64,000 bases of DNA from contig NZ_CP033926.1 in the NCBI RefSeq assembly GCF_003815775.1, forward strand, positions 62,001-126,000, read 5' to 3'. The notes beneath the pieces were generated by a model. It made no database searches. It saw only the letters and a program-made list of their open reading frames with translations, and had not been told where the DNA came from. This document shows positions 8,765 to 18,422 of the stretch, one piece after another (the stretch's first letter is position 1; each line of letters opens with the position of its first letter). This stretch comes from Chryseobacterium joostei (lineage in GTDB: Bacteria; Bacteroidota; Bacteroidia; Flavobacteriales; Weeksellaceae). Made by a program: the position numbers and the translations under genes.

Positions 8765-10123
8765 ATGAATTCTTTAATAGATAAGTATAATATTCCCGGA
8801 CCGCGTTACACTTCTTATCCTACCGTTCCGTATTGGGATGAATCTACATTTTCACCAGAAGGATGGAAGGAGAGCGTAATCAGGTCTTTTCATGAAAGCA
8901 ATGCAGAGGAGGGAATTTCTATTTATATCCATTTGCCTTTCTGCGAGGCGTTGTGTACATTCTGTGCATGCCATAAGCGTATAACAAAACAACACAGTGT
9001 TGAAGTTCCTTATTTGGAAAGCGTGTTAAAGGAATGGAAGCTTTATCTTGAGCTTTTTAATGAAAGACCAAAGCTGAAAGAATTGCATTTGGGAGGAGGT
9101 ACACCAACATTTTTCTCTCCGGAAAACTTAAAAACACTTCTGGAAGGAATTTTTGCAACCGTAGATATTGCAGAACATCCTGAGTTCTCATTTGAGGGAC
9201 ACCCTAATAATACAACGAGAGACCATCTTCGGACTTTATATGACTTGGGCTTCAGAAGAGTAAGCTTTGGAGTACAGGATTATGATCCTAAAGTACAAAA
9301 GGCAATCAACAGAATTCAGCCTTTTGAAAACGTGAAAAACGTAACAGAGTGGGCTAAGGAAATTGGTTACAGGGGGATTAGTCATGATTTGGTTTTTGGA
9401 CTTCCACACCAATCTTGGGAAGCAATGGAACATACCATTAGAAAGACAATGGAATTGAAGCCGGATAGACTGGCATTTTATTCCTATGCACACGTTCCAT
9501 GGGTAAAAGGTGTTGGGCAGAGAGGATTTGATGAAAATGACCTGCCGAGTGGTGAAGAAAAACGCCGCTTGTACGAAGATGGGAAAAAATTACTTCAGGA
9601 TCTTGGATATATTGAAGTTGGGATGGACCACTTTTCTCTGGAACATGATGATTTGTACCAGTCTCTGATTCATAAAAAACTTCACAGAAACTTTATGGGC
9701 TACACTTCAAGCAATACCCAATTGATGGTAGGACTTGGAATGTCGGCTATTTCAGATTCCTGGTATGCGTTTGCTCAAAATGTAAAAACCGTGGAAGACT
9801 ATCAAAAAATGGTGGAAGAGGGTGAAATCCCTGTGGTGAAAGGACATGTTCTGAATGAAGAAGATCTGATTGTAAGAAGACATATTCTGAATTTGATGTG
9901 TCAGCTGGAAACTACTTTTAGCACACATAATTCCTTTCCTGAATTGGAAAATGCACTGGATATGTTAAAAGAAATGGAAAATGACGGATTGGTTGAGATT
10001 AACGGCCATGAAGTTAAAATTACCGAAGCTGGTAGAGCATTCACCCGAAATGTAGCAATGGTATTTGACCTTAGAATGATGAGAAATAAGCCGGAAACGA
10101 GGATTTTCTCAATGACGATATAA
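8765..10123 (+). CDS. hemN: Oxygen-independent coproporphyrinogen III oxidase
   Basis: HemN is a radical SAM enzyme that converts coproporphyrinogen III to protoporphyrinogen IX in haem synthesis under low oxygen. The 452-residue length matches true HemN rather than the shorter HemW. The cluster motif is C60-x3-C64-x2-C67 followed by a fourth cysteine at 69 (HLPFCEALCTFCACH), as in E. coli HemN. Also visible are LHLGGGTPTF and the substrate-side GPRYTSYPT at the N-terminus. The gene is monocistronic, closed by a strong terminator. Confidence 0.96.
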   Translation: MNSLIDKYNIPGPRYTSYPTVPYWDESTFSPEGWKESVIRSFHESNAEEGISIYIHLPFCEALCTFCACHKRITKQHSVEVPYLESVLKEWKLYLELFNERPKLKELHLGGGTPTFFSPENLKTLLEGIFATVDIAEHPEFSFEGHPNNTTRDHLRTLYDLGFRRVSFGVQDYDPKVQKAINRIQPFENVKNVTEWAKEIGYRGISHDLVFGLPHQSWEAMEHTIRKTMELKPDRLAFYSYAHVPWVKGVGQRGFDENDLPSGEEKRRLYEDGKKLLQDLGYIEVGMDHFSLEHDDLYQSLIHKKLHRNFMGYTSSNTQLMVGLGMSAISDSWYAFAQNVKTVEDYQKMVEEGEIPVVKGHVLNEEDLIVRRHILNLMCQLETTFSTHNSFPELENALDMLKEMENDGLVEINGHEVKITEAGRAFTRNVAMVFDLRMMRNKPETRIFSMTI

Positions 10124-10127
10124 AGAG

Positions 10128-10156
10128 AAAGCGGTTCAGTCTTGAACCGCTTTTTT
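10128..10156 (+). terminator. Intrinsic terminator after hemN
   Basis: An 11-base-pair stem, AAAGCGGTTCA / TGAACCGCTTT with loop GTCT, ends in a run of T. It sits 4 bases after the hemN stop and could also serve the converging gene from the other side. Confidence 0.92.
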
Positions 10157-10238
10157 ATTTCACTTAAAATTTTAGTTTAGACACTCTATGCTCGAATGAT
10201 GTATTGGATACAATATTCATCTTTGTAAAAAATAGAAC

Positions 10239-11612
10239 TTACTCAATAACAAGTTTTTGACTAAAAGATTTTAAATTTCCAGATTTCACATTGATAAAAT
10301 ATACACCTGTTGGTATTTTGGAAATGTCTATTCTTTGCCCTTCTGTAATTAAGCCTGTTTCCAATACTTTCCGTCCTTCTGCGCTGATGATCTCTGCAGT
10401 TACATTTTTATCTTTAATTCCATTCACAAAAACCTCTTTTGATGCGGGGTTAGGATAGATTTTTATGGTTGCAAATTGATTAGTCTCCTGTGTACCCAGG
10501 GTTCCGGTTGTGATTTTAAAAATCTTTCCACTATTAACGGCGGCTACATATAATTCTTTTTGTGAGTTTTGTCCAAAAGTTGAAAAATTATTTCCGCTGT
10601 AGGGAGAAGTCCACACAATGGAATTATCAGGATTTAGGATTCCGATCTGGGTAGAGCAGTAGTCTGCAAAGAAATATTTCCCCTGAAGTGACGGATATTG
10701 AGTGCCTCTGTAAACATAGCCTCCTGTGATAGAGCATTTTCCTCCGGAGTGATCGTACACGGCAATAGGAAAGGTCATAGTAGAAGAGTTGGGGCAGCCA
10801 ACTGTTGTATTGTAAGCAGTATTGCCTTCATAGCAGCGCCATCCATAATTAAGTCCGGGTTGCGTTATGGGTATTTTATTGATTTCCTCAATAGCTCCCT
10901 GTCCTACATCGGCAATCCAAGCGTTTCCTGTATTCAAATCAAAAGAAAACTTCCATGCATTTCTTAGTCCATAGGCCCATACTTCATCAGCTCCATCTAC
11001 TGTAGCTCCTGCAAAAGGGTTGTCTGCGGGGATATTATAGGGTCCGGTAGCATCTACATCAATCCTCAGCATTTTACCCAGAAGCACATTTTTATTTTGA
11101 GCATTGTTGTTGGGATCTCCGCCACTTCCTCCATCACCGGTGATGATCCACAGCTTTCCGTCGGGAGCAAAATGAATGCTTCCGCCATTGTGATTACTGA
11201 ATGGTTTCGGGATATTCATTAAAATTTTTTCAGAATTGGGATCAGCTAAGTTAGGATCGGTAGTACTTACGTTATACCTTGCCACAATAATATTTCCGGC
11301 TGTGTTGTTATAATACACAAAAAAATACCCATTGGTAGAGTATTGTGGATGAAATGCAAGTCCCAGAAGTCCTCTTTCTCCACCATAGAGAATTTTTGTT
11401 GAAATATTCAGGAAATTGGTTGCATTGATGGCTCCATTAGGTTGAAGAATCTTGATCATTCCGTCTTGTTGTACAACAAACAATCTGCTGTCGTTGGCAT
11501 TCGTGATCTCTACGGGATTGGTAAGTCCACTGGCAAATTCTTCCAAATTAATGCTTTGAGAATTAACAATTAAGGAAGAAAAAATACTGATGATAAAAAG
11601 TTGTTTTTTCAT
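10239..11612 (-). CDS. Secreted PQQ-dependent sugar dehydrogenase-like protein with T9SS C-terminal tail
   Basis: A 457-residue exported protein. After a signal peptide (cleavage near NSQS, residue 20) comes a glucose/sorbosone dehydrogenase-type six-bladed propeller with GERGLLGLAFHPQY, NHNGGSIHFAPDGKLWI, GDGGSGGDP and EVWAYGLRNAWKFSFD. These are hallmarks of the soluble aldose dehydrogenase (YliI-like) family, which uses PQQ. Residues about 380-457 form a Por secretion tail (IKIYPNPASKEVFVNG ... GVYFINVKSG) that routes cargo through the type IX system to the surface or medium. No PQQ biosynthesis genes are in the window, so the cofactor source is open. Confidence 0.92.
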   Translation of the reverse strand: MKKQLFIISIFSSLIVNSQSINLEEFASGLTNPVEITNANDSRLFVVQQDGMIKILQPNGAINATNFLNISTKILYGGERGLLGLAFHPQYSTNGYFFVYYNNTAGNIIVARYNVSTTDPNLADPNSEKILMNIPKPFSNHNGGSIHFAPDGKLWIITGDGGSGGDPNNNAQNKNVLLGKMLRIDVDATGPYNIPADNPFAGATVDGADEVWAYGLRNAWKFSFDLNTGNAWIADVGQGAIEEINKIPITQPGLNYGWRCYEGNTAYNTTVGCPNSSTMTFPIAVYDHSGGKCSITGGYVYRGTQYPSLQGKYFFADYCSTQIGILNPDNSIVWTSPYSGNNFSTFGQNSQKELYVAAVNSGKIFKITTGTLGTQETNQFATIKIYPNPASKEVFVNGIKDKNVTAEIISAEGRKVLETGLITEGQRIDISKIPTGVYFINVKSGNLKSFSQKLVIE

Positions 11613-11791
11613 AATATTTTGATAGTTAGTGTGTTGATGTAGGAATGAAAATTTTATACCAATTAATTTTTGAAAACTTCACTAGGATACAGTAAAAAAA
11701 TTGTTAAATCTTAAATGTAAATCAGAATGCTGATATATCTGAAAATAAACCATTTCTGTTGTTAAAAATTCATAAAATACAAGAAAATCAT

Positions 11792-11799
11792 TATATTTG
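11792..11799 (+). promoter_or_regulatory. Probable -7 promoter element of secDF
   Basis: TATATTTG matches TAnnTTTG and lies 30 bases before the secDF ATG, a natural distance for the transcription start. The candidate TTG at 11759-11761 is too far upstream to be a normal -33 box. Confidence 0.5.
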
Positions 11800-11828
11800 C
11801 CGACTTAATTTAACGTAGTTATAACAAA

Positions 11829-14723
11829 ATGCAAGGAAAAGGACTTATTACAATTGTTGCTATTGTCCTGGGGTTGATTTGCTTAAACGAGCTATTGCCA
11901 ACCTGGTACGCCAGCAAAATTGAATCGCAGATAGAAGCTGCGAAAGGAAACGAGAAAGAGATCAAACGAATCAAGGAGGATACTCTTAATCTTGGGTATA
12001 CAAAGCTTTATTATTCAAAAGCTAAAGACAAGGAAATGAAACTTGGTCTTGACTTAAAAGGAGGGATCAACGTTCTATTGGAAATCAACCAGAGAGATTT
12101 GGTTAATGATTTAACCAATTATTCAACAAATCCTGTTCTTATTGATGCTTTGAACAAGACTGATGAAGCTCAGAAAAACTCAACAAAATCTTACATCGAC
12201 AACTTCTTTGAACAGTTCGATGCGGTTAACAAAGCAAAAGGTACCAACCTTAAGCTTGCTGATCCGGAACTTTTCGGAAACACAAACTTATCTGAAATCA
12301 AGTACAACACGACTGATGAGCAGGTAAAAAGTATTGTGAAAAGAAGAATTGATCTTTCTGTAGGAACAGCTTTCGAGGTAATCAGAACGAGAATTGATAA
12401 ACTTGGAGCAATCCAGCCAAACGTTCAGAGAGTACCGGGTACAGCTAGAATTTCTGTGGAAATGCCTGGTATGAAGGATATCGATAAGGTAAAGAAAATG
12501 CTTCAGACTTCTGCAAAACTTCAGTTCTGGGAAGTACAACAAGTTCCTGAAATTGCACCTTATTTCCAAACATTAACCACTATGGTTGCTGCAAAAGGAG
12601 ATTCTATGGGAGTTGCAAAAAATGTGAACTTCATCAACCTTTTACAGCTTGACAAATTAAGAACGAATGGTGTAGCTAACGTAAAATTATCTGATACTGC
12701 TGTTGTAAATAAAATTTTAAATAGCAAGGTAGGTTTGGCTTTACGTCCGGCAAACATTAAATATACGCAGTTTATGTGGGGTTACAAGCCTGAGGCTACA
12801 AGTCCTGATGATTTGGTATTGTATGCAATCAGAAGTAACATCAACCAAAAAGCTCCGGTAGACGGTGCTGTAGAAACTGCCAGCATTAGCTACGATGAAC
12901 TTGGAAGAGTAGTAGTAGACATGCAGATGGATTCTAAAGGTGCAAAAGACTGGAAAACTTTAACTGAGAAAAACGTAGGGAAGCCAGTTGCTGTAACACT
13001 TGATAACAGAGTGTACACTGCACCAAACGTTGTAAATGCTATTCCTAACGGTAGAACTCAAATCTCTGGTAACTTTTCTCAAGAGGAAGCTAAAGAATTG
13101 GTTGACGTTTTAGGAGCTGGTAAATTACCGGCGGGTGCAAAAGTAGTACAGGCGACTCAGGTAGGTCCGTCTCTTGGACAGGAATCTATCAACGCAGGGA
13201 TGATCTCATTTGCAATCGCATTCTTGATTATTATTGTTTATATCATTTTCTATTACGGTGGTGCCGGTGTGTACGCTGTAATTGCAATGGTAATTAACTT
13301 ATTCTATATTTTCGGAATTATGGATTCCGGTGACTTTACATTGACGCTTCCTGGTATCGCAGGTATCGTATTGACGATGGCGATGGCGGTAGATACAAAC
13401 GTAATTATCTACGAAAGAACGAAAGAAGAATTATTTGCAGGTAAGAGTATCTTAGAAGCTTATAAGGATGGTTTCAAACACGCATTAAGTGCAATTATCG
13501 ATGGTCACTCAACTACTTTATTGACGGCAGTTGTATTGTTCTTCTTCGGAACAGGACCTATCAAAGGATTTGCTTTGACATTGATGATTGGTATCGTAAT
13601 GACATTGTTTACTTCTGTATTACTTTCAAGAGTAATGATCTTTAGTAGATTAAATAAAGGTAAACACCTTTCTGTATGGACTCCACCAACGAAAAACCTA
13701 TTCAGAAATACTTGGATCGACTTTATTGGTAAGAGAAAGTATGCATATATTATCTCTGCTGTATTAACAGTGATCTGTATTTTCTCCATGGTTACTCATG
13801 GGTTTAAATATGGTATTGACTTCACAGGAGGTAGAAACTATGTGGTAAGATTTGACAAACCGGTAAATGCTAATGATGTAGAAGAGAAATTAGTAAAACT
13901 ATTCAAGACTGAAGACGGTAAGAACTCTTCTGTAGAAGCTAAGACTTTTGGAAATGCCAATCAGTTGAAAATCTCTACAGATTACCTAATCGAAGATGAG
14001 TCTTTAAAGGCTGACCAGACAATTGAACAGAAATTATATGAGGGGTTAAAAGGAGATCTTCCAGCTAACATTACATTACACGATTTCAAATCTGCAGATA
14101 AAGATCACGCTGGTATCATTTCTTCTGAAAAAGTAGGTCCTACTGTGGCAGACGATATTCAGACACACGGTATTCTTGCTGTAGTGGCTGCTTTAGGAGG
14201 TATTTTCTTATACATCTTATTCAGATTTAGAAAGTGGCAGTTCTCTTTAGGTGCTGTTGCGGCTCTATTCCACGATGCGGTTATTATTTTAGGAACGTAT
14301 TCATTGCTTCACAAATATATGCCGTTCAACATGGAGATCAACCAGGATTTCATCGCTGCAATCCTTACTGTATTAGGGTACTCAATTAACGATACTGTAA
14401 TTATCTTCGACAGAATTAGAGAATATTTAAGAGAGAAGAAATCATTAACATTAGCAGGATTATTTGATGACTCTATCTCAAGTACATTGGGTAGAACGTT
14501 CAACACGTCATTTACTACAATCTTGGTAATCCTTGCGATCTTCATCTTTGGAGGTGATAACCTTAGAGGATTTATGTTTGCAATGCTAATTGGTATTGGA
14601 TTCGGTACTTACTCATCTATCTTTATTGCATCGGCAATTGCTTATGACTTCCTTAAGAAAGGAAAAGAAGATGAAGTACATGGAAAAACTACTTCAGATA
14701 AAGAAGTACTTGCTTCAAAGTAA
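11829..14723 (+). CDS. secDF: Protein translocase subunit SecDF (fused SecD and SecF)
   Basis: SecDF uses the proton gradient to help SecYEG move proteins across the inner membrane. The 964 residues hold SecD (about 1-610) and SecF (about 625-950) in one chain, as is usual in Bacteroidota. Visible motifs are LGLDLKGGINVLLEI in the first periplasmic region, GIVLTMAMAVDTNVIIYER in SecD and YGIDFTGGRNYVVRF plus VLGYSINDTVIIFDRIRE in SecF. The SecD periplasmic part is longer than in E. coli. It is a single-gene unit with its own promoter element and terminator. Confidence 0.97.
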   Translation: MQGKGLITIVAIVLGLICLNELLPTWYASKIESQIEAAKGNEKEIKRIKEDTLNLGYTKLYYSKAKDKEMKLGLDLKGGINVLLEINQRDLVNDLTNYSTNPVLIDALNKTDEAQKNSTKSYIDNFFEQFDAVNKAKGTNLKLADPELFGNTNLSEIKYNTTDEQVKSIVKRRIDLSVGTAFEVIRTRIDKLGAIQPNVQRVPGTARISVEMPGMKDIDKVKKMLQTSAKLQFWEVQQVPEIAPYFQTLTTMVAAKGDSMGVAKNVNFINLLQLDKLRTNGVANVKLSDTAVVNKILNSKVGLALRPANIKYTQFMWGYKPEATSPDDLVLYAIRSNINQKAPVDGAVETASISYDELGRVVVDMQMDSKGAKDWKTLTEKNVGKPVAVTLDNRVYTAPNVVNAIPNGRTQISGNFSQEEAKELVDVLGAGKLPAGAKVVQATQVGPSLGQESINAGMISFAIAFLIIIVYIIFYYGGAGVYAVIAMVINLFYIFGIMDSGDFTLTLPGIAGIVLTMAMAVDTNVIIYERTKEELFAGKSILEAYKDGFKHALSAIIDGHSTTLLTAVVLFFFGTGPIKGFALTLMIGIVMTLFTSVLLSRVMIFSRLNKGKHLSVWTPPTKNLFRNTWIDFIGKRKYAYIISAVLTVICIFSMVTHGFKYGIDFTGGRNYVVRFDKPVNANDVEEKLVKLFKTEDGKNSSVEAKTFGNANQLKISTDYLIEDESLKADQTIEQKLYEGLKGDLPANITLHDFKSADKDHAGIISSEKVGPTVADDIQTHGILAVVAALGGIFLYILFRFRKWQFSLGAVAALFHDAVIILGTYSLLHKYMPFNMEINQDFIAAILTVLGYSINDTVIIFDRIREYLREKKSLTLAGLFDDSISSTLGRTFNTSFTTILVILAIFIFGGDNLRGFMFAMLIGIGFGTYSSIFIASAIAYDFLKKGKEDEVHGKTTSDKEVLASK

Positions 14724-14745
14724 AACAAACTACAATAAATTAGTA

Positions 14746-14773
14746 AAAGCCTTTCGAAAGAAAGGCTTTTTTG
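14746..14773 (+). terminator. Intrinsic terminator after secDF
   Basis: Stem AAAGCCTTTC / GAAAGGCTTT with a GAAA loop, followed by a T run. It lies 23 bases after the secDF stop. Confidence 0.92.
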
Positions 14774-14938
14774 TTATCTGAATTTAAAATTTGTTTCAAG
14801 CATTTTGTAACATCTTGTTTTGAGGTTTATTATTGTATACACCATTAAAATAAATTGTTTTTTTAATAGTATTCTGTTATTCAATATTATACTTCTTTAA
14901 TATAATGAAATTTAGAATCATTATTTTTAAGATTTGAT

Positions 14939-14946
14939 TAATTTTG
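14939..14946 (+). promoter_or_regulatory. Possible -7 promoter element of the TetA-like gene
   Basis: TAATTTTG matches TAnnTTTG but is only 7 bases before the ATG at 14954, implying an almost leaderless mRNA. No -33 element is clear. Confidence 0.4.
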
Positions 14947-14953
14947 CACCATC

Positions 14954-16174
14954 ATGGAAAATTCAAAGAAAAAAGCGGCCATAGGCTTTATATTTATAAC
15001 CTTACTGATTGATATTACGGGATGGGGAATCATTATCCCTGTTGTTCCCAAATTGATTGAAGAATTGATTCATGCAGACATCAGTGAAGCAGCAAAATAT
15101 GGTGGCTGGCTAGGATTTGCCTATGCATTTACGCAGTTTATTTTTTCTCCTCTTGTAGGAAATTTAAGTGATAAATACGGACGAAGACCTGTTATTTTGA
15201 TTTCGCTTTTCGGATTTGCAGTAGACTATATTTTCCTGGCATTGGCCCCCACAATCTGGTGGCTGTTTTTGGGAAGAGTTATTGCAGGGGTTACCGGAGC
15301 AAGTGTAACTACAGCCAGTGCCTATATTGCAGATATTTCAAATGATGAAGACAGAGCAAAGAACTTTGGTCTGATTGGGGCAGCATTTGGTTTAGGATTT
15401 ATTATAGGGCCTGTTTTAGGCGGTGTTCTGGGACATTATGGTGCCAGAGTCCCTTTCTATGCGGCAGCAGGTTTATGTTTACTTAACTTCCTTTATGGAT
15501 ACTTCATTCTTCCCGAAAGTTTAGATAAAGATAAAAGAAGAGAATTTGACTGGAAGAGAGCTAATCCAGTAGGATCTTTTAAATTTTTAGGAAAACACCC
15601 TGAGATTTCAGGACTTATTGCTGCACTAATATTAATCTACATTGCAGGGCATGCTGTACAAAGTAACTGGAGTTTCTTTACCATGTATAAGTTTGGATGG
15701 ACAGAAAGAATGGTTGGGATTTCTTTAGGAGTTGTAGGCTTGTTGGTTGGTTTGGTACAAGGGCTTTTGATCCGATGGACAACGCCAAGGCTGGGTGAAC
15801 AGAAAAGTATTTATTATGGACTTGCCCTATATGCGCTAGGTCTTTTGTTGTTTGCATTTGCTTCTGAAGGGTGGATGATGTTTGCTTTTTTGATACCCTA
15901 CTGTTTAGGAGGAATCTGTGGACCGGCTTTACAGTCTGTGATTACGAAAAGTGTTCCTTCCAATGAGCAAGGTGAACTTCAGGGAGCATTAACCAGTTTA
16001 ATGAGCGCTACTTCCATTATCGGACCTCCAATGATGACGAATCTGTTCTACTTTTTCACGCATGATGAAGCACCATTTAAGTTTTCAGGAGCGCCTTTCT
16101 TCCTTGCATTTATTTTAATGGCAATCAGCGTTGTAATTACCTATTCTGCTTTTAAGAAAAAAGGGAAAATTTAA
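14954..16174 (+). CDS. MFS efflux transporter, TetA/DHA1-like
   Basis: A 406-residue protein with 12 predicted membrane helices. It carries the MFS motif A in loop 2-3 ([14 protein letters not shown]) and the drug-efflux motif C-like [12 protein letters not shown] in helix 5, placing it in the TCR/Tet branch of proton-driven multidrug exporters. Chromosomal flavobacterial members of this branch are common and usually do not confer clinical tetracycline resistance, so I give no tet symbol. There is no repressor nearby. It is monocistronic and converges on the next gene across a bidirectional terminator. Confidence 0.85.
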   Translation: MENSKKKAAIGFIFITLLIDITGWGIIIPVVPKLIEELIHADISEAAKYGGWLGFAYAFTQFIFSPLVGNLSDKYGRRPVILISLFGFAVDYIFLALAPTIWWLFLGRVIAGVTGASVTTASAYIADISNDEDRAKNFGLIGAAFGLGFIIGPVLGGVLGHYGARVPFYAAAGLCLLNFLYGYFILPESLDKDKRREFDWKRANPVGSFKFLGKHPEISGLIAALILIYIAGHAVQSNWSFFTMYKFGWTERMVGISLGVVGLLVGLVQGLLIRWTTPRLGEQKSIYYGLALYALGLLLFAFASEGWMMFAFLIPYCLGGICGPALQSVITKSVPSNEQGELQGALTSLMSATSIIGPPMMTNLFYFFTHDEAPFKFSGAPFFLAFILMAISVVITYSAFKKKGKI

Positions 16175-16241
16175 GCAGTTATAGGCCAAGGAAGAGAAAA
16201 GATTCAATAATGACAGAATGAAAACACTAGTGTAAAATATA

Positions 16242-16267
16242 AAGGGAAGCCCATATAGGCTTCCCTT
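16242..16267. terminator. Bidirectional intrinsic terminator between convergent genes
   Basis: Stem AAGGGAAGCC / GGCTTCCCTT with a six-base loop. It lies between the stop of the MFS gene (16174) and the stop of the minus-strand lipoprotein gene (16299), but the T tracts on either side are short. Confidence 0.75.
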
Positions 16268-16298
16268 ACTGTTTGAAAAATTTTATATTCTATGAAAA

Positions 16299-17246
16299 TT
16301 AAGGGTAGAGAGATTTTACCCCATTATTCACAACATTGCTTCCCAATCCTGAGAATGAAACGGAGAAATTACTGGAATTAAAGCTTAAAGAACCTGTAGG
16401 AGTACAAAGCCCTAACGCATAACGACACTGTCCATAAGCTCCTGTATTTTTTGTAATCTTACTCTCACTTTTTGCTTTGCCTAAACTGATATAAGCCCAG
16501 TCATTTACATCCGTATTGGATACTGTTGATCCTGTATAGTAAACAGTGATCTGGTACCCCGCTTCACCTCTTTTAGATCCCCAAAGCCAGTTGGCGGTCC
16601 ACCATTGCTTATACCATTTAGAAGCAACCCTTGCAGACTCATTGCCGGTAGAACTTTCGCTGGTTCCTCTTGTATCCATCATCACCAAGCCACCAAGAAT
16701 ATTATCCCATACAATTCCCGAATCATTATAAAAACAAAGCGTAGTGAACTTTCCGTTTTTGCTGCTCCAAATGATTTCCATTACATTGATGCCTGTTTTT
16801 ATTTCTTCAGTAGCCATTTCTTTTAATCCGTTTTGGGCAATGGTAAGATCGTCTCCCGTATAAAGATCCCCAATTCTTCCCATTTTTACAGAAGAAAGAT
16901 CCAAAAGATTTCCAAGGGCTATAAACTGATCCTTATCAGAAATCAGGTTTTGAGAAATTTCGATACCCTTTTGAGTTGAAATTTTTCCGATTACGTCGAC
17001 TCCTGCAAATTGTAAATCACTTTTTAAATACTTTTCAAGACTCTTTTGAGATTCATTCAGTTGTGACTGTACAATCTCCGGAACCGCCTGTGAAATAGAG
17101 GTTACTTCCTTTTTCAGATCAGCAGTGGTTACTTTAGCCTGAATTGTTTCCTGTTTAGAAATTTCATTGTTATCATCACGACAGCTGTTGAGTGTCAATA
17201 CTGATAATACGGCCAGAATTTTAAAGCCGGTAATTAATTTTTTCAT
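16299..17246 (-). CDS. Lipoprotein of unknown function
   Basis: A 315-residue protein with a lipoprotein signal (TLNSC, Cys22), so it is probably anchored in a membrane facing the periplasm or surface. Residues 35-130 look helical and charged. The C-terminal half is aromatic and Gly/Ser rich (KWYKQWWTANWLWGSKRG), then has a two-cysteine segment YGQCRYALGLC and a Ser/Asn-rich beta-like end. I recognise no family. It is divergent from tatA with a 267-base spacer, and no partner gene is adjacent. Confidence 0.75.
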   Translation of the reverse strand: MKKLITGFKILAVLSVLTLNSCRDDNNEISKQETIQAKVTTADLKKEVTSISQAVPEIVQSQLNESQKSLEKYLKSDLQFAGVDVIGKISTQKGIEISQNLISDKDQFIALGNLLDLSSVKMGRIGDLYTGDDLTIAQNGLKEMATEEIKTGINVMEIIWSSKNGKFTTLCFYNDSGIVWDNILGGLVMMDTRGTSESSTGNESARVASKWYKQWWTANWLWGSKRGEAGYQITVYYTGSTVSNTDVNDWAYISLGKAKSESKITKNTGAYGQCRYALGLCTPTGSLSFNSSNFSVSFSGLGSNVVNNGVKSLYP

Positions 17247-17513
17247 AATAAATATTTATTTGGTTGTGTATTGTAAATATACTTAAATACTGTTTAATTC
17301 TCAATAAATTGAATTAATTATTTATTAATTGATAAATTTATATTGAAAATATTAAGCTATAGAGGATTAAACGGTTTGCTGTTTTGTGAGAATATTTACG
17401 ATCAAACCTGTTTTTTAAGCTTTACCATTTGAGTATTATTTATAAAATCTTAAAATTTGTTTAAATTTTTAGTTTACCGTAAATAAATGTATAATCTTTT
17501 GTAATTTTACACC

Positions 17514-17852
17514 ATGGAATTAAGCATTGGAGAAATGGCATTGATTGCAGTGGCAATCGTTGTATTATTCGGTCCGGATAAATTGCCTCAGATTGCGCGT
17601 GACTTAGGTGCAGGCGTTAGAAAAATGCGTGGAGCAGTAGAAGATATCAAAACTGAGATCATGAAAGAAACAGATAATCCTGTTTCTGAGATTAAACGTG
17701 AAATTGAGAAAGTAAAAGATGCTGCAAAGGATTTCAATCCGATGAAGGATATTGAAAAAGATATTCTTACAGATCCGGCTTCCACTACCAATGAACCTCC
17801 AAAACCAAAGCCCGCCGATGATGAAACCTACGAGGGGCCTGTAAGCAGATAA
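17514..17852 (+). CDS. tatA: Sec-independent translocase subunit TatA/TatB-like
   Basis: TatA-family proteins form the pore part of the twin-arginine pathway for folded proteins. The 112 residues have one N-terminal membrane helix (about 3-20), the hinge FGPDKLPQIARDLG, an amphipathic helix and a charged helical tail (about 45-80) longer than a minimal TatA, which gives it some TatB character. tatC is not nearby. It opens a three-gene run: the PAP2 gene starts 3 bases after its stop. Confidence 0.9.
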   Translation: MELSIGEMALIAVAIVVLFGPDKLPQIARDLGAGVRKMRGAVEDIKTEIMKETDNPVSEIKREIEKVKDAAKDFNPMKDIEKDILTDPASTTNEPPKPKPADDETYEGPVSR

Positions 17853-17855
17853 TGT

Positions 17856-18422
17856 ATGGAGGAAATTATTCAGGAAGACAAACAGGTATTTTTATACCTT
17901 AATAATTTAGGAGACCCTGCCTTTGACCAGTTTTGGATGTTGATATCCAGTACATGGATCTGGGTACCTCTTTATATTATATTCCTTTATTTTTTATACA
18001 AAAACTATAAACTAAAATCCTTAGTTTTTATTCTTATATTTTTAGCACTTGGAGCAACGGTTTCAGATCAGTTGGCAAGTGTTTTCAAATATGGTGTGGC
18101 AAGGTTAAGGCCCTGTCATGATCCCACATTGGAACATTACATGAGAATTGTAAAATGTGGCGGGCAGTTTGGATTTTATTCCGCTCATGCCTCTAACACG
18201 TTCTTTTTGGCATCTTTTTTAAGTATCTTACTGAAAAATAAGCTTAAATGGTTTCCATATGCTATATTTGTGTGGGCTATAGTGGTTTCCTACAGCCGAA
18301 TATATTTAGGAGTGCATTTTCCAATTGATATTTTGGTGGGGGCGTTTGTTGGATCTTTATTGGGAGTGATATTTGGTGCACTCGCCAAAAAAGTGATCAA
18401 TAAACAAAATATAACTTCATGA
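17856..18422 (+). CDS. PAP2-superfamily membrane phosphatase
   Basis: A 188-residue protein with five or six membrane helices and the three acid-phosphatase signatures: KYGVARLRP, then YSAHASN (the usual PSGH block appears as SAHA), then SRIYLGVHFPIDI. Such enzymes remove phosphate from lipid phosphates such as undecaprenyl pyrophosphate or phosphatidylglycerol phosphate at the membrane surface. The exact lipid is not readable. Its stop overlaps the next start (ATGA), implying translational coupling. Confidence 0.88.
   Translation: MEEIIQEDKQVFLYLNNLGDPAFDQFWMLISSTWIWVPLYIIFLYFLYKNYKLKSLVFILIFLALGATVSDQLASVFKYGVARLRPCHDPTLEHYMRIVKCGGQFGFYSAHASNTFFLASFLSILLKNKLKWFPYAIFVWAIVVSYSRIYLGVHFPIDILVGAFVGSLLGVIFGALAKKVINKQNITS

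Noticed and set aside
14954..16174. Calling the TetA-like pump a tetracycline-resistance gene
   Set aside because: Only the general DHA1/Tet-branch motifs are visible, there is no tetR neighbour, and chromosomal relatives have other substrates.
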